NCBI GenBank assembly: GCA_003140215.1
Contig: PLJL01000004.1
Span: forward strand, 632,661 to 696,660
Source of the DNA: Vulcanimicrobiota bacterium
GTDB lineage: Bacteria; Vulcanimicrobiota; Vulcanimicrobiia; Vulcanimicrobiales; Vulcanimicrobiaceae
Length of the DNA: 64,000 bases
Direction: 5' to 3'
Part shown: positions 54,106-63,469 of the stretch, piece after piece
Layout: every line of letters starts with the position of its first letter
Position numbering within the stretch: position 1 is the first letter of the stretch
Made by a program: the position numbers and the translations under genes
The notes under the pieces: model-generated
Databases searched by the model: none
What the model saw: the letters and a program-made list of their open reading frames with translations, nothing else
Told to the model about the DNA's origin: nothing

Positions 54106-56112
54106 ATGAGCGACGTTTCGAACGGCGGCGACGCGGGGCGCGATGCTCCCGCACCGGAACCCGAGGCGCTGCTGCGCGACTACGTCCGGCTGCTCGAGGC
54201 GGAGCGCAACGAACTGCGCCGGCGCCTGGACGCGGTCAACACGTGGGTGACGGCGACGCGCGCCTCGGCCGAAGCGGTGCGCCCGCTGCTGCGCTCGATG
54301 CAGGAGAGCAAGTTCTGGAAGGCGCGCAACGCGTGGTTCGAGCTCAAGCACCGGATGGGGCTGCATCCGGTCGGGGCGCAGGCTCCGGTCGATCTGATCG
54401 TCTCGGAATTCGAGCCGGCGCAGTCGCGCGTCTCGATGTTCGAGCGTTGGCTGGCGGCGAACGATTTGCGCCCGAGCGACGCGGCGCTGTTGCGCGAAAC
54501 CGTGCAGATCCTCCCGCATACCCCCGGCATTGCGATCGTGATGCCGGTGTACAACACCCCTGAGCGGTACCTGCGCGCAGCCCTCGACTCGGTGCTCGAC
54601 CAGATTTATCCGCACTGGGAGCTGTGCATCGCCGACGATGCGTCGACGCAGCCGCACGTGCGCGCGGTCCTCGAAGAGTACCAGGCCGACCCCCGCGTGA
54701 AGGTCGCCTTTCGCGCGCACAACGGGCACATCTGCGAGGCCAGCAACACCGCGCTGGCGCTGGCTTCGAGCGAGTTCGTGGCGCTGCTCGATCACGACGA
54801 CGTCTTGACCCCCGATGCGCTGTTCGCGGTGGCCCTGCTGCTCAACCGCTCGTCCGACGCCGATTTCATCTACAGCGACGAAGACAAGATCGACGAGCTC
54901 GACCGCCGCAGCGAGCCGTATTTCAAACCCGAATGGTCGCCGGACTCGTTTCTCGCGCGCATGTATACGGGCCACTTGGCGGTCTTCCGGCGCGCGCTCG
55001 TCGCTGCGGTCGGCGGCTTTCGCCCCGGCTTCGAAGGCAGCCAGGACTACGATCTGGTGTTGCGCATCACCGAGCAGACGCCCCGGATCGAGCACATCCC
55101 GCGGATTCTCTATCACTGGCGCATCCATCCCGAGTCGGCGGCCGCGGGCGCGGCGTCCAAACGCTACGCGTTCGAGGCCGGCCGGCGCGCGATCGAAGAA
55201 GCGCTGACGCGGCGCGACGAGCCCGGCCGCGTCGAAGAGTTGCCCGAGGCCGGCAGCTACGTCGTGCGCTACGTGATTCGCGACCCCGCCAAAGTCAGCA
55301 TCATCGTGCCGACCCGCGATCACGCCGACGACCTCGAGCGCTGTCTGAGCTCGATCTTCGCCCGCGATTCCTACCCCGATTTCGAGCTGCTCATCGTCGA
55401 CAACGGCTCCACCGAGCGGACCGCGCTGCAGGCGTTCGAGCGCTGGACGGCCGCGCAGCCGCGGGTGCGGGTGCTGCGCCACGACGTGCCCTTCAACTTC
55501 GCCGAGATCAACAACTACGCCGCCGCGCAGGCCGGCGGACGTTACCTGCTCTTTCTCAACAACGACACCGAAGTCGTCACCGACGACTGGCTCGAGGCGC
55601 TCGTCGAGTACGCCCAACGGCCGAGCATCGGCGCGGCCGGCGCCAAGCTCCTCTACGCCGACGGGACGATCCAGCACGCCGGGGTCATCACCGGCATCGG
55701 CGGGGTCGCCGGGCACAGCCACAAGTACGCCGACGCGACGACGGGCGGATACTTCAACGTGCTGCGCACGGTCAACAACTATTCGGCGGTAACCGGCGCC
55801 TGCATGATGGTGCGGCGCGAGGTGTTCGAGCGCATCGGCGGCTTCGACGAAACGCTGGCGATCGCGTTCAACGACGTGGACTTCTGCCTCAAGGCGCGCT
55901 CGCTGGGCCTTTACAACGTGTACCTGCCTCATGTCGTGCTGTACCATCACGAATCGAAGAGCCGCGGGGCCGAAGACACGCCCGCGAAGCGGGCTCGCTT
56001 TGACGCCGAGCGCGACTTGATGCTGGAGCGTTGGGGTTCGGCGCTCGCCGGCGATCCGCATTACAGCCCGCACCTCTCGGTGACGTCGGAGGACTTCGAG
56101 TTGCGCCGATAG
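54106..56112 (+). CDS. Tandem GT2 glycosyltransferase (two complete domains)
   Basis: 668 residues from ATG 54106 (8 bp after the dioxygenase stop). A helical N-terminus (about 25-85, with a heptad-like pattern) precedes domain 1 (about 138-390): IAIVMPVYNTPERYLRAALD, DXD in LLDHDDVL (229-232), GSQDYDLVLRI. Domain 2 (about 395-668): VSIIVPTRDHADDLERCL, LFLNNDTEV, FNDVDFCLKARSLG. Both keep catalytic residues, so it should add two sugars. Its C-terminus (HHESKSRG...EDTPAK...SEDFEL) matches the last domain of the 36883 protein, showing common descent. It probably builds the O-antigen repeat at the cytoplasmic face. Confidence 0.92.
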   Translation: MSDVSNGGDAGRDAPAPEPEALLRDYVRLLEAERNELRRRLDAVNTWVTATRASAEAVRPLLRSMQESKFWKARNAWFELKHRMGLHPVGAQAPVDLIVSEFEPAQSRVSMFERWLAANDLRPSDAALLRETVQILPHTPGIAIVMPVYNTPERYLRAALDSVLDQIYPHWELCIADDASTQPHVRAVLEEYQADPRVKVAFRAHNGHICEASNTALALASSEFVALLDHDDVLTPDALFAVALLLNRSSDADFIYSDEDKIDELDRRSEPYFKPEWSPDSFLARMYTGHLAVFRRALVAAVGGFRPGFEGSQDYDLVLRITEQTPRIEHIPRILYHWRIHPESAAAGAASKRYAFEAGRRAIEEALTRRDEPGRVEELPEAGSYVVRYVIRDPAKVSIIVPTRDHADDLERCLSSIFARDSYPDFELLIVDNGSTERTALQAFERWTAAQPRVRVLRHDVPFNFAEINNYAAAQAGGRYLLFLNNDTEVVTDDWLEALVEYAQRPSIGAAGAKLLYADGTIQHAGVITGIGGVAGHSHKYADATTGGYFNVLRTVNNYSAVTGACMMVRREVFERIGGFDETLAIAFNDVDFCLKARSLGLYNVYLPHVVLYHHESKSRGAEDTPAKRARFDAERDLMLERWGSALAGDPHYSPHLSVTSEDFELRR

Positions 56113-56153
56113 AGGTGCAAACACGGTGCCGGAGGGAAATGTAAAGAACGTCC

Positions 56154-58022
56154 ATGGAGAGCAAGTCGTACGCCGCGCTGCCGCCTGACAAGCTTGCCGC
56201 CCCCGACCCGAACGCCTCGTACGCGAGGATTCGCGAGATGGTCGGGTCGGGCAAGCGGGTCCTCGACGTGGGCTGCGGGCCCGGCAACCTCGCGGCGGTC
56301 CTGCACCAGGCGGGAAACGCCGTGGTGGGAATCGACATCGACGAGGGGGGCTTGGCGGCTGCCCAGGATGCGTGCGAACGCACGATCAAAGCCGACCTCG
56401 ACCACGTCGAGCTCGACGAGATCGTCGGCGAGGACCGCTTCGACGTCGTCGTGTTCGCCGACGTGCTCGAGCACCTGCGCAACCCCGCGCGGCTGCTCGG
56501 CTCCAGCCGGCGCATCATGCGCGAGGGCGGCTATGCGGTCGTCTCGATCCCCAACGTGGCGCACGGCGCGGTGCGTTTGGCGCTCTTGCGCGGCCGCTTC
56601 GAATACCAACAGCTGGGGATTCTCGACGACTCGCACCTGCGGTTCTACACGCGCGAGTCGGTGCTGAAGCTCTTGTCCGAGAGCGGCTTCATCGCGACCC
56701 GCGTGGAGCGCACGACGGCGTCCGTGTTCGAAAGCTCGGATCTCGTGCCGTTCGTGCGGCGCGAAGACTTCGATCTCGCGGTCATCGCCGAGATCATGCG
56801 CGACCAGGACGCCGAGACGCTGCAATTCGTCGTACGGGCCGCGCCGCTGGCCGAAGTCGCGGCGCTCGAAGTGCTCACGGCCGAGATCACCAGCCTCGAG
56901 CAAACGGTGCGCACGTTGCGTGCCGAGCTCGCGCAGGCCCGTGACGGGGCGGCAAAAGTGCGCTTCGAGGGGCAAGCGGCGCGCATCAACGGCAGCAACG
57001 GCTCGCGCGCGCTGGCCGAGCGCCTCGCGGAGGTCGAACAGCACTACCAACACGCCGTCGAGCTCAGCGAGACGTCGCGCAAGGAACGCGACGAAGCACT
57101 CGCGGCTCGCGACGCCGCAATCGTGGCTCGCGACGCAGCACTCGCCGCCTCCGAGCGAGCGCGCGACGATCTCGCTCGGCTCGATGCCGACCTCGTCGAG
57201 GCGGAGCAGGCTCGCGCGCACGTCGACGAACTGCGCGCGCAACTGGCCGAGCGCGACGACGATCGGGAGATCGCCGCGCAAGCGCGCGAGGAGCTCGCGA
57301 CCGTTCGAGCGGAGCTCGTCGATCTCAACGCCGTGGCCGAGTCCTCCACGGCCGCCGTCGAGGAGCTGCGCGCGGGTCGCGCCGCCGCGGTCGGCGCGAT
57401 CGAGCATCTGCGCACCGAGCTGTTCCGCGTGCAACGGGTCGCCGACGGGCTCGTCGCGGAGCGCGAGGCCGCGCTGGCGCGCGGCGAAGCCGCCGCCGCC
57501 GAGCTGGTGCGCAAGACCGCCGCAAGCGACGACGCCGAGGCGAACCTGCGCGCGGTGCGGGCGCTGCTCTCCCTGGTCGAGCAGGAGCGCGACGCGGCGC
57601 GCGCCGAGCGGGACCGCACGATCGCCCGGCTGTCAAGCGAACCCGCGGCGCTGCGCAAGCGTGCGGCCACCCTGGAGAATCTGCTCGCCGTCGAGCAGAC
57701 GACGCGCCAGGATGTCGAGGCGGCTTCCGAGCGTATCGCCGCCGTAACCCGAAGCCGGGCGAAGGACGCGCGCGAGCGCGAGCTGAGCCGGCTGCGTGCG
57801 CGTTCGGTGCTCGTCGAGGTCGAGCTGCGGTTGGCGCTCCTGCAGTCCCCGCCGCCGCCTGCGGTCAGCGTGCCGCGGCTGGTGGGAGTACGCTGGTCGG
57901 CCGATACCATGCGGGCGGCGAGCGTTACGCGACGGGTTGCGACGATGGAGCGGGCGGAGCCGCCGCCCCGGTCGCGATTCCGCGCGCGTCTGCAGCGGTT
58001 GCGGCGGCTCTTTACGGGATGA
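56154..58022 (+). CDS. Methyltransferase with long coiled coil (possible O-antigen chain-length terminator)
   Basis: 622 residues. Residues 1-235 form a class I SAM-dependent methyltransferase: VLDVGCGPG at 36-44, VVGIDIDE, and the post-motif FADVLEHLRNPARLL. From about 235 to 540 the sequence is a charged Glu/Ala/Arg/Leu coiled coil with heptads and repeated pieces (AARDAAIVARDAALAASERA). The last 80 residues are Arg/Pro-rich. Methyltransferase plus coiled coil in a locus with Wzm/Wzt is the layout of WbdD-type chain terminators, where methylation stops growth and the coil sets length. Here no kinase domain is seen. It overlaps the next gene (ATGA). Confidence 0.82.
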   Translation: MESKSYAALPPDKLAAPDPNASYARIREMVGSGKRVLDVGCGPGNLAAVLHQAGNAVVGIDIDEGGLAAAQDACERTIKADLDHVELDEIVGEDRFDVVVFADVLEHLRNPARLLGSSRRIMREGGYAVVSIPNVAHGAVRLALLRGRFEYQQLGILDDSHLRFYTRESVLKLLSESGFIATRVERTTASVFESSDLVPFVRREDFDLAVIAEIMRDQDAETLQFVVRAAPLAEVAALEVLTAEITSLEQTVRTLRAELAQARDGAAKVRFEGQAARINGSNGSRALAERLAEVEQHYQHAVELSETSRKERDEALAARDAAIVARDAALAASERARDDLARLDADLVEAEQARAHVDELRAQLAERDDDREIAAQAREELATVRAELVDLNAVAESSTAAVEELRAGRAAAVGAIEHLRTELFRVQRVADGLVAEREAALARGEAAAAELVRKTAASDDAEANLRAVRALLSLVEQERDAARAERDRTIARLSSEPAALRKRAATLENLLAVEQTTRQDVEAASERIAAVTRSRAKDARERELSRLRARSVLVEVELRLALLQSPPPPAVSVPRLVGVRWSADTMRAASVTRRVATMERAEPPPRSRFRARLQRLRRLFTG

Positions 58023-60028
58023 TCCTGCGGCGCTTCGAAGAGACGCCCGCCCCGCGCGCTTCGGTCATCATCCTGGTCTACGCGAACGCGACCTATCTGG
58101 AAGCGGCCCTGCGCTCGGTCCTCGAGTCCACCGATCCGCGCTTCCCGTATGAGGTGATCGTCGTCCTCAACGGGGTCGCTCCCGACGTTGCGGCGACGGT
58201 GCGCCAATCGGCCTACGGCGCACGCATCGTCGAGTCAGAAGCGAACCTGGGCTTCGGCGGCGGCTGCAATTTCGGCGCCGCTCACGCGCGCGCGCCCTAC
58301 CTCGTATTTCTCAACGATGACGTGACGGTCTGCTGGGGGTGGCTCGAAGCGCTCGTGTCGACCGCGGACGCGCGACCGGACGCCGGTGCCGTCGGCAGCC
58401 GAATTCTCAACGCCGACGGGACCGTTCAAGAGGCCGGCTCGGTGATCGTTGCCGACGGTTCGACGGCCCCGGTCGGACGCGGCTTGCCCGGCGACACTCC
58501 GCGATATCGCGCACTGCGCAAGGTCGACTATGCATCGGCCTGCTCGCTGCTGGTCCGGCGCAGCGTGTTCGAGAGCGTCGGCGGCTTTGACGAGCGCTAC
58601 TTCCCGGCGTACTACGAAGACGTCGACTTGGCGCTGAAGCTGCGCCAAGGCGGCTGGGCGGTGCTGTATCAGCCCGCGTCACAGCTCGTGCACGCGGAGT
58701 CGGCCAGCACCACCTCGGACTTCAAATCGTATTTGTTTCGGCGCAACGGCCGCACGCTGCGGCGCATCTGGAAGTCGACGCTCCCGGCGTTCGAGCCGCG
58801 CGATCCGAGTGACGCGGTGACCTTGGCGCGGGCGATCCGGCGCGCCAAAGGCAGCGTCGCGGAGGTGCTCATCGTCGACGACCGGCTGCCGGACGCCGGG
58901 CTGGGATCGGGTTACGGCCGCATGGCCGAGCTGTGCGCCGACCTCGCGGACGGACCCTACTCGCTGACGTTCTATCCGACCACCGGCGCGCCCAGCGGCA
59001 ACAGTCTCGGGCAGTGGGGGATCGAGGTCGTCGACGGAGACTTGAACGCGTACATCCGAGATCCGGCGACGCGCATCGACATCGCGGTGATCAGCCGGCC
59101 CCACAATTGGGAGCGCGCGGCGGCGGCGATCCGCCGCTACCATCCCGACGCAGCCGTGATCTACGATGCCGAGGCGCTCTTCCATCGCCGCATCCGCCAG
59201 CAGCTCGAGCTCGAACCGGATCCGGTGCGCCGGGCGTCGCGCGAGCGCGAATACCGTGCGGCGTACGACCTGGAGGGCCGCATCGCCCGGGGCGCCGATC
59301 ACCTGGTGTGCGTCTCGGGCGTCGAGGAGAAAACGCTGCGCGATTTCGCGCCGCAGACGCCGATCGACCACCTTGTCGCCACGGCGCGCGGCATCGTCGC
59401 GGGGACCGCGCCGTTCGCCGGGCGCCGGCCGCACGCGATCTTCGTCGCCGGCTGGATGGCCGGGCCCGGCTCGCCCAACGTCGACGCGCTGCGCTGGTAC
59501 GTGCGCGAGGTCGCGCCGCTCATCGCCGACGGGCTCACGGAAGCGGTCACGATCGTCACCGGGGGCAACCCGCCGGCCGAGGTTCTGCAACTGCGTTCCT
59601 CGGCGGTGCGGCTGGTCGGTTTCGTCGACGATCTGGCCGGCGCTTACGGCGCCGCGCGCGTCGCGATCGCTCCGATCCGATTCGGCGCCGGCGTCAAGAT
59701 CAAGACGATCGAGGCACTGCAATACGGGGTTCCGGTCGTCGCCACGACCACCGGTGCGGAGGGGATCGTCCTCGACGAGCCCGACGCGATCGCCGTTCGG
59801 GACGACCCGCAGGGTTTTGCCGACGCCGTGCTGCGGCTGCTCTGCGACGAGGCCGCCTGGACGCGGGCGCACGCAGCGACCCGCCGGCAAGCCGAGCGGT
59901 GGCGCACCGCGCCGCGCCGCACCTGGCGCGACATCATCGACGACGTCTCCGCGCGCCGGACTAGCGGCGCCGTAACTCCCGCAGCGCTCGTAGCGCTTGA
60001 GCGCGTTCGCGGTCTTTCAGCTCGCTGA
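58019..60028 (+). CDS. Bifunctional GT2-GT4 glycosyltransferase
   Basis: 669 residues from ATG 58019. Residues about 13-265 are a GT2 domain with rhamnosyltransferase-like features: SVIILVYANATYLEAAL, NLGFGGGCNFGA, LVFLNDDVT (DXD 99-101), YFPAYYEDVDLALKLRQGGW. From about 280 a GT4-type (GT-B) domain follows: LIVDDRLPDAGLGSGYGRMA, APIRFGAGVKIKTIEALQYG and VPVVATTTGAEGI near the end. The protein would add two sugars by different mechanisms in sequence. It is translationally coupled to the coiled-coil methyltransferase and overlaps the convergent small coiled-coil gene by 68 bp. Confidence 0.9.
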   Translation: MILRRFEETPAPRASVIILVYANATYLEAALRSVLESTDPRFPYEVIVVLNGVAPDVAATVRQSAYGARIVESEANLGFGGGCNFGAAHARAPYLVFLNDDVTVCWGWLEALVSTADARPDAGAVGSRILNADGTVQEAGSVIVADGSTAPVGRGLPGDTPRYRALRKVDYASACSLLVRRSVFESVGGFDERYFPAYYEDVDLALKLRQGGWAVLYQPASQLVHAESASTTSDFKSYLFRRNGRTLRRIWKSTLPAFEPRDPSDAVTLARAIRRAKGSVAEVLIVDDRLPDAGLGSGYGRMAELCADLADGPYSLTFYPTTGAPSGNSLGQWGIEVVDGDLNAYIRDPATRIDIAVISRPHNWERAAAAIRRYHPDAAVIYDAEALFHRRIRQQLELEPDPVRRASREREYRAAYDLEGRIARGADHLVCVSGVEEKTLRDFAPQTPIDHLVATARGIVAGTAPFAGRRPHAIFVAGWMAGPGSPNVDALRWYVREVAPLIADGLTEAVTIVTGGNPPAEVLQLRSSAVRLVGFVDDLAGAYGAARVAIAPIRFGAGVKIKTIEALQYGVPVVATTTGAEGIVLDEPDAIAVRDDPQGFADAVLRLLCDEAAWTRAHAATRRQAERWRTAPRRTWRDIIDDVSARRTSGAVTPAALVALERVRGLSAR

Positions 60029-60341
60029 CGCGCAAGATCGCCGCCGCGATTCGCTGCCGAACGAGGTTTTCGTCGACCGAGGTGTGCACGTACGCAGCGC
60101 TCGCCAGCTGCGATAGACGCTCGCGCGCGACCTCGCCGACGCGGGTCGCCTGATCCGCCCGCTCTTCGGCTTCGCTTAAGCGAGCGCGCAGGTCGGCAAG
60201 ATAGCCGTCGCGGACCGCCAAATCCGCGCGCAGCGCGTCGGCGTCGCGCTGCGCGCGCTCCAGCGCCGCAGTGCGCTCGCGCAGCGCCTCGGCGAGCGCG
60301 GCACCCCGGTCGGCGCCGCCTGCGCCGGCAATCTCGTCCAT
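59961..60341 (-). CDS. Small coiled-coil protein, unknown
   Basis: 126 residues from ATG 60339-60341. The sequence is almost fully helical, with a heptad-like pattern rich in Ala, Arg, Glu and Leu (RERTAALERAQRDADALRAD, RLSEAEERADQATRVGEVAR). No signal peptide, membrane helix or catalytic motif. Its 3' end overlaps the convergent GT2-GT4 gene by 68 bp. GC-rich antisense shadows can imitate such sequence, but the reading frame extends well beyond the overlap and the start has space in front of it. It might pair with the coiled coil of the methyltransferase at 56154. Confidence 0.5.
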   Translation of the reverse strand: MDEIAGAGGADRGAALAEALRERTAALERAQRDADALRADLAVRDGYLADLRARLSEAEERADQATRVGEVARERLSQLASAAYVHTSVDENLVRQRIAAAILRVSELKDRERAQALRALRELRRR

Positions 60342-60414
60342 GCCCCGCAATTCGGACGCAACGCGCGGGGGCCCCTCCCAGGCGCGGCCGCCTACGCGGT
60401 TGAAAACGGCCGGT

Positions 60415-61317
60415 ATGGAGGGACATGTCGCCGCGCACGCTGCGTCGGTGTGGGACGATCGCTTCAAGACCGGGCCGCCACGGCCGCGCGATTGGCTCGA
60501 GCTCCCGTACATCGTGAACCAGTACATCAACATGGCCGTCACCGGGTCGCCCGACATGAGCTGGTTCACGTTCGCCTGCCTGCACTACGTCCGCCCGGCC
60601 GAGCGCGTGCTCGAGATCGGCTGCGGCGCGAACGGCGTCGGCTTCGACCTCTGCCGCCTCGACGTCGCGCGCCACGTCGTCGCCATCGATGTCAGCCCCG
60701 AAGCGATCCGCGTCTCGCGCGACCGCATCGCCGGGACCCATCTGGAAGACCGCATCGACTACCGTTGCGAAGACGTGACGACCACGGACTTGGGCGAGGA
60801 CGTCTTCGACTGCGTCATCGTCAACATGGCGCTGCATCACATGCTCGAGCTGGAGGAACTCTTCGCGAACGTGCGCCGCTGCAAGAGACCGGGCAGCTTG
60901 TTCGTGATGAACGAGTACGTCGGGCCGAGCCGGTTTCAATGGACCGACGCGGCGGTCCGTGAAGGTCAGCGCTTGCTCGAATCACTCGACGAGCGGTATC
61001 GAATCCATGGTTCCACCGGTGAGGTGGTGCGGACGTTCACCCGGCCGGGGTACGGCGCGATGGTCGCCGGCGATGCATCCGAGGCGATTCGCTCCAGTGC
61101 GATCGAACCGTTGCTGTCGACCTATTTCGAGCCGGTGGACCGCCGCCCGTACGGCGGGACGATCCTGCAGTGGCTGCTCGCCGACATCGTCGCGAATTTC
61201 GATCCGGAGCGCCGGCCCGAAGACGCCGCGGAGCTCGAGCGCCTATTCGCCGAAGAACGGCGGTTGCTGCGCAACGGCGTGCTGCAAAGCAACTTTGCCG
61301 TTATCGTCGTGCGCTGA
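60415..61317 (+). CDS. SAM-dependent methyltransferase
   Basis: 300 residues from ATG 60415. Class I methyltransferase with motif I in RVLEIGCGANGVGFDL (65-74), acidic loop VVAIDVSPEAIRVSRDRI, and post-motif VNMALHHMLELEELF. The N-terminal 50 residues (PYIVNQYINMAVTGSPDMSW) are seen in methyltransferases of surface-glycan loci, as is FVMNEYVGPSRFQWTD. It may methylate a sugar hydroxyl or carboxyl group in the O-antigen. It is divergent from the coiled-coil gene (73 bp) and ends 11 bp before the convergent gene at 61329. Substrate unknown. Confidence 0.85.
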   Translation: MEGHVAAHAASVWDDRFKTGPPRPRDWLELPYIVNQYINMAVTGSPDMSWFTFACLHYVRPAERVLEIGCGANGVGFDLCRLDVARHVVAIDVSPEAIRVSRDRIAGTHLEDRIDYRCEDVTTTDLGEDVFDCVIVNMALHHMLELEELFANVRRCKRPGSLFVMNEYVGPSRFQWTDAAVREGQRLLESLDERYRIHGSTGEVVRTFTRPGYGAMVAGDASEAIRSSAIEPLLSTYFEPVDRRPYGGTILQWLLADIVANFDPERRPEDAAELERLFAEERRLLRNGVLQSNFAVIVVR

Positions 61318-61328
61318 AGACGCGCCGG

Positions 61329-62084
61329 TCAGTCGTATCCGACCAGCGTGACCTCGGGCTGCGAGGGGCGCAAGGTCGATCCGTCCGCCGCCAGGAGAAC
61401 CATGCGCAGGGGGGTCCCTTCGGGACTCGCATAGCGACCGGGAAACGACGCGGAAAAGCCGCAGTACGCGTGGTGTTCGCCGAATTCGCGCGCCACGTCG
61501 AGACGCTCGAAACCGTATGCCGCTTCCACGACATGATCCCCGATCAGCGCGAAGGCGGCGAGCGCGGCGGAGTCGCCGACGGTATCCGCAGCCCAGCCGT
61601 CGATGCGGATGACTTTGCGGCGCGGGATGCGCACCGAATCCCCCAGGATCGGTTCGGAATGGCCCTCTTCGTCGGTCCAGCTATCGAGAAAGCCTTGAGC
61701 GGCGGGGAGGTTCGCAAGCCCAACCGGAGCGGACAAGCGCAGTTGCGCCCGGGCGATCTCCTGACGCCGTCCGCCGGCGGAGACGACGATCGTGACCACG
61801 TGCTCGCCGTCCTTGAGGTCGACCGTCGGGACGGAGACGGTGAACCCGGATTCGACCGCGCTCGAGTCGTCCAGCGCCGCCGCGACGTCCGGTCTTGGAA
61901 CGCCGCGCTCGATCGGATGTTCGCTGCGATCGTCGATGAGCAGCGAGAACATCGGGGTCGCACCGCTTTGATGCGCCCAGCCGCGAACGACCAAGACGTC
62001 GCCGACGCGCGCCTCGGCGTTGTCATCCTCGGACACGAGGGGCAGAATGTCGATCGCGTCGATCGCGCCGGCGGGAGGGTTCAT
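61329..62084 (-). CDS. Hypothetical protein with two related beta-rich domains
   Basis: 251 residues, no signal peptide and no membrane helix. It looks like a tandem repeat of a beta-sandwich module of about 110 residues: the first has VLVVRGWAHQSGATPMFSLL, RPDVAAAL and SGFTVSVPT; the second has VIRIDGWAADTVGDSAALAA, RLDVAREFG, and CGFSASFPG. The order G-W-A, then (R)-x-D-V, then G-F-(T/S) is shared by both and resembles modules appended to O-antigen glycosyltransferases and methyltransferases. It may be an accessory protein binding a sugar or a partner enzyme. It is divergent from the flippase gene by 98 bp. Confidence 0.6.
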   Translation of the reverse strand: MNPPAGAIDAIDILPLVSEDDNAEARVGDVLVVRGWAHQSGATPMFSLLIDDRSEHPIERGVPRPDVAAALDDSSAVESGFTVSVPTVDLKDGEHVVTIVVSAGGRRQEIARAQLRLSAPVGLANLPAAQGFLDSWTDEEGHSEPILGDSVRIPRRKVIRIDGWAADTVGDSAALAAFALIGDHVVEAAYGFERLDVAREFGEHHAYCGFSASFPGRYASPEGTPLRMVLLAADGSTLRPSQPEVTLVGYD

Positions 62085-62182
62085 GCCAACCGATTAGGTG
62101 CGGTCGCCGCGCTTTCCCTGCGCCCCGCGAGCGCCGTCCGCTTGCCCGGGGCCGCCGAGGCCGCAGGGGCGAACGGGCGGGG

Positions 62183-63469
62183 GTGGCTCGCTTGAGCGGT
62201 ATTCTGATGCGACTCGCGCGCAGCGATATCTGGCGTCACGGTTCGCTGGTCTTCGTTGCGCTCGTCGTCGTCAACGTCGCCAACTACGTGTTCTACGCGT
62301 TGGCCGGCCGCACGCTATCGGTCGCGGAGTACGGCGAGTTCATGTCGCTCGTCGCGCTGACGCTCATCGCCAGCGCGCCGGCGTTGGTCGCCCAGAACGC
62401 GTTGAGCAAACTCGTGGCGGACGTCGCCGCGACCGGCGATCCGCGGCCACTGGCGGGAATCGCGCGCGCGACGCAGCGGTTTGCGTGGGCCGGGGCGGTG
62501 CTGCTCTTCACGGCGGCGATCGTCTTGCGGGAACCGCTGGCGCTGCTCGTGCACGCGACGGATTCGCTGCTCGTTCCGCTCGCGGCCGCCGCCGCGGTCG
62601 CCGCGGTGATCGTCCCGTTGCAGCGCGGGATTCTTCAAGGTGCCGGACGATTCGTCGACCTCGCGGCATCGATGCTGATCGAGGGGATCGCGCGGATCGC
62701 CGCCGTCGTGCCGCTGGCGCGCGCCGCCGGCGTGCGCGGCGCGCTGCTGGCGCTGTTGCTCTCGCTGCTCGTGCCGCTGGCCGTCTCCTCGGTGCGCCTG
62801 CGGGTCTTGTGGCCGGTCGTCGCCGCGCGCACGCTCGACCTGCGCCGCGCCTGGACCGCCACACTCGGTAGCGGCGCCGGCTTCCTCATGCTCACGATCA
62901 TGCTCTATTTCGACGTGATCTTGGTGCGGCATTTCTTCGCCTCCGAGGTCGCCGGCTTGTACAGCGCGGTCTCGCTGGTCGGGCGCGCGATCTACACCGG
63001 CGTCGCCTTCGTTCCCATGATCGCGATTCCGAAAATCGTGTCGCGTCGGGCCCAGCGCGTCTCGGTCCGGCCGGTCGCCATCCTCGGTGCGGCGGTAGCG
63101 CTGTGCGTCGCGGCCGGTGCGATCGGCATCGTCGTGCTGGCGCCGCAGCGCGTCCTCGCGGCGGTCGGCGGCGCCGGCTTTAGCCCCGCGGCGCCGTGGC
63201 TGTTGCCGTATGCGTTCGCGGCCTCGGCGCTCGCGGCGGCGAACGTCGCGGTCGCAGTGCGCGTCGGCCTGCATCGCTTCGGTCACGTCGCACCGCTCGT
63301 CGTCATCGGCCTCGGCGAGGTCGTCACGGTCGCGTTGCGCCACGCCGCCATCGCCGACGTGCTGTGGACCGTTGTGGTCGGCCACAGCCTCGCGCTCCTG
63401 GCGACGCTCGTCGTGGCGCTGCTGGAGCGCCGCCCGGCGACCTGCCGCACCGGATTGGGCTACATGTAG
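62183..63469 (+). CDS. Wzx-like polysaccharide flippase (MOP superfamily)
   Basis: 428 residues from GTG 62183 (ATG 62207 would shorten it by eight). About 12 membrane helices. VFVALVVVNVANYVFYALAG then RTLSVAEYGEFMSLVALTLI at the N-terminus, and LQRGILQGAGRFVDLAASML in the middle, match the paralogue at 39810. It would transport a lipid-linked oligosaccharide to the periplasm. A second Wzx, beside an ABC exporter, suggests that the locus makes more than one glycan or glycolipid. Its final bases CTACATGTAG are shared tail-to-tail with the reductase gene. Confidence 0.87.
   Translation: MARLSGILMRLARSDIWRHGSLVFVALVVVNVANYVFYALAGRTLSVAEYGEFMSLVALTLIASAPALVAQNALSKLVADVAATGDPRPLAGIARATQRFAWAGAVLLFTAAIVLREPLALLVHATDSLLVPLAAAAAVAAVIVPLQRGILQGAGRFVDLAASMLIEGIARIAAVVPLARAAGVRGALLALLLSLLVPLAVSSVRLRVLWPVVAARTLDLRRAWTATLGSGAGFLMLTIMLYFDVILVRHFFASEVAGLYSAVSLVGRAIYTGVAFVPMIAIPKIVSRRAQRVSVRPVAILGAAVALCVAAGAIGIVVLAPQRVLAAVGGAGFSPAAPWLLPYAFAASALAAANVAVAVRVGLHRFGHVAPLVVIGLGEVVTVALRHAAIADVLWTVVVGHSLALLATLVVALLERRPATCRTGLGYM
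63460..63469. repeat. 10-bp perfect palindrome shared by two convergent stop codons
   Basis: CTACATGTAG reads the same on both strands. On the plus strand it encodes Tyr-Met-stop, ending the flippase; on the minus strand it also encodes Tyr-Met-stop, ending the reductase. The whole overlap of the two genes is this palindrome. There is no U-run or long stem, so bidirectional termination is not evident. Confidence 0.9.

Noticed and set aside
54049..56124. 691-codon open frame antisense to the tandem GT2 gene
   Set aside because: Mirror shadow of a well-supported gene; no recognisable motif.
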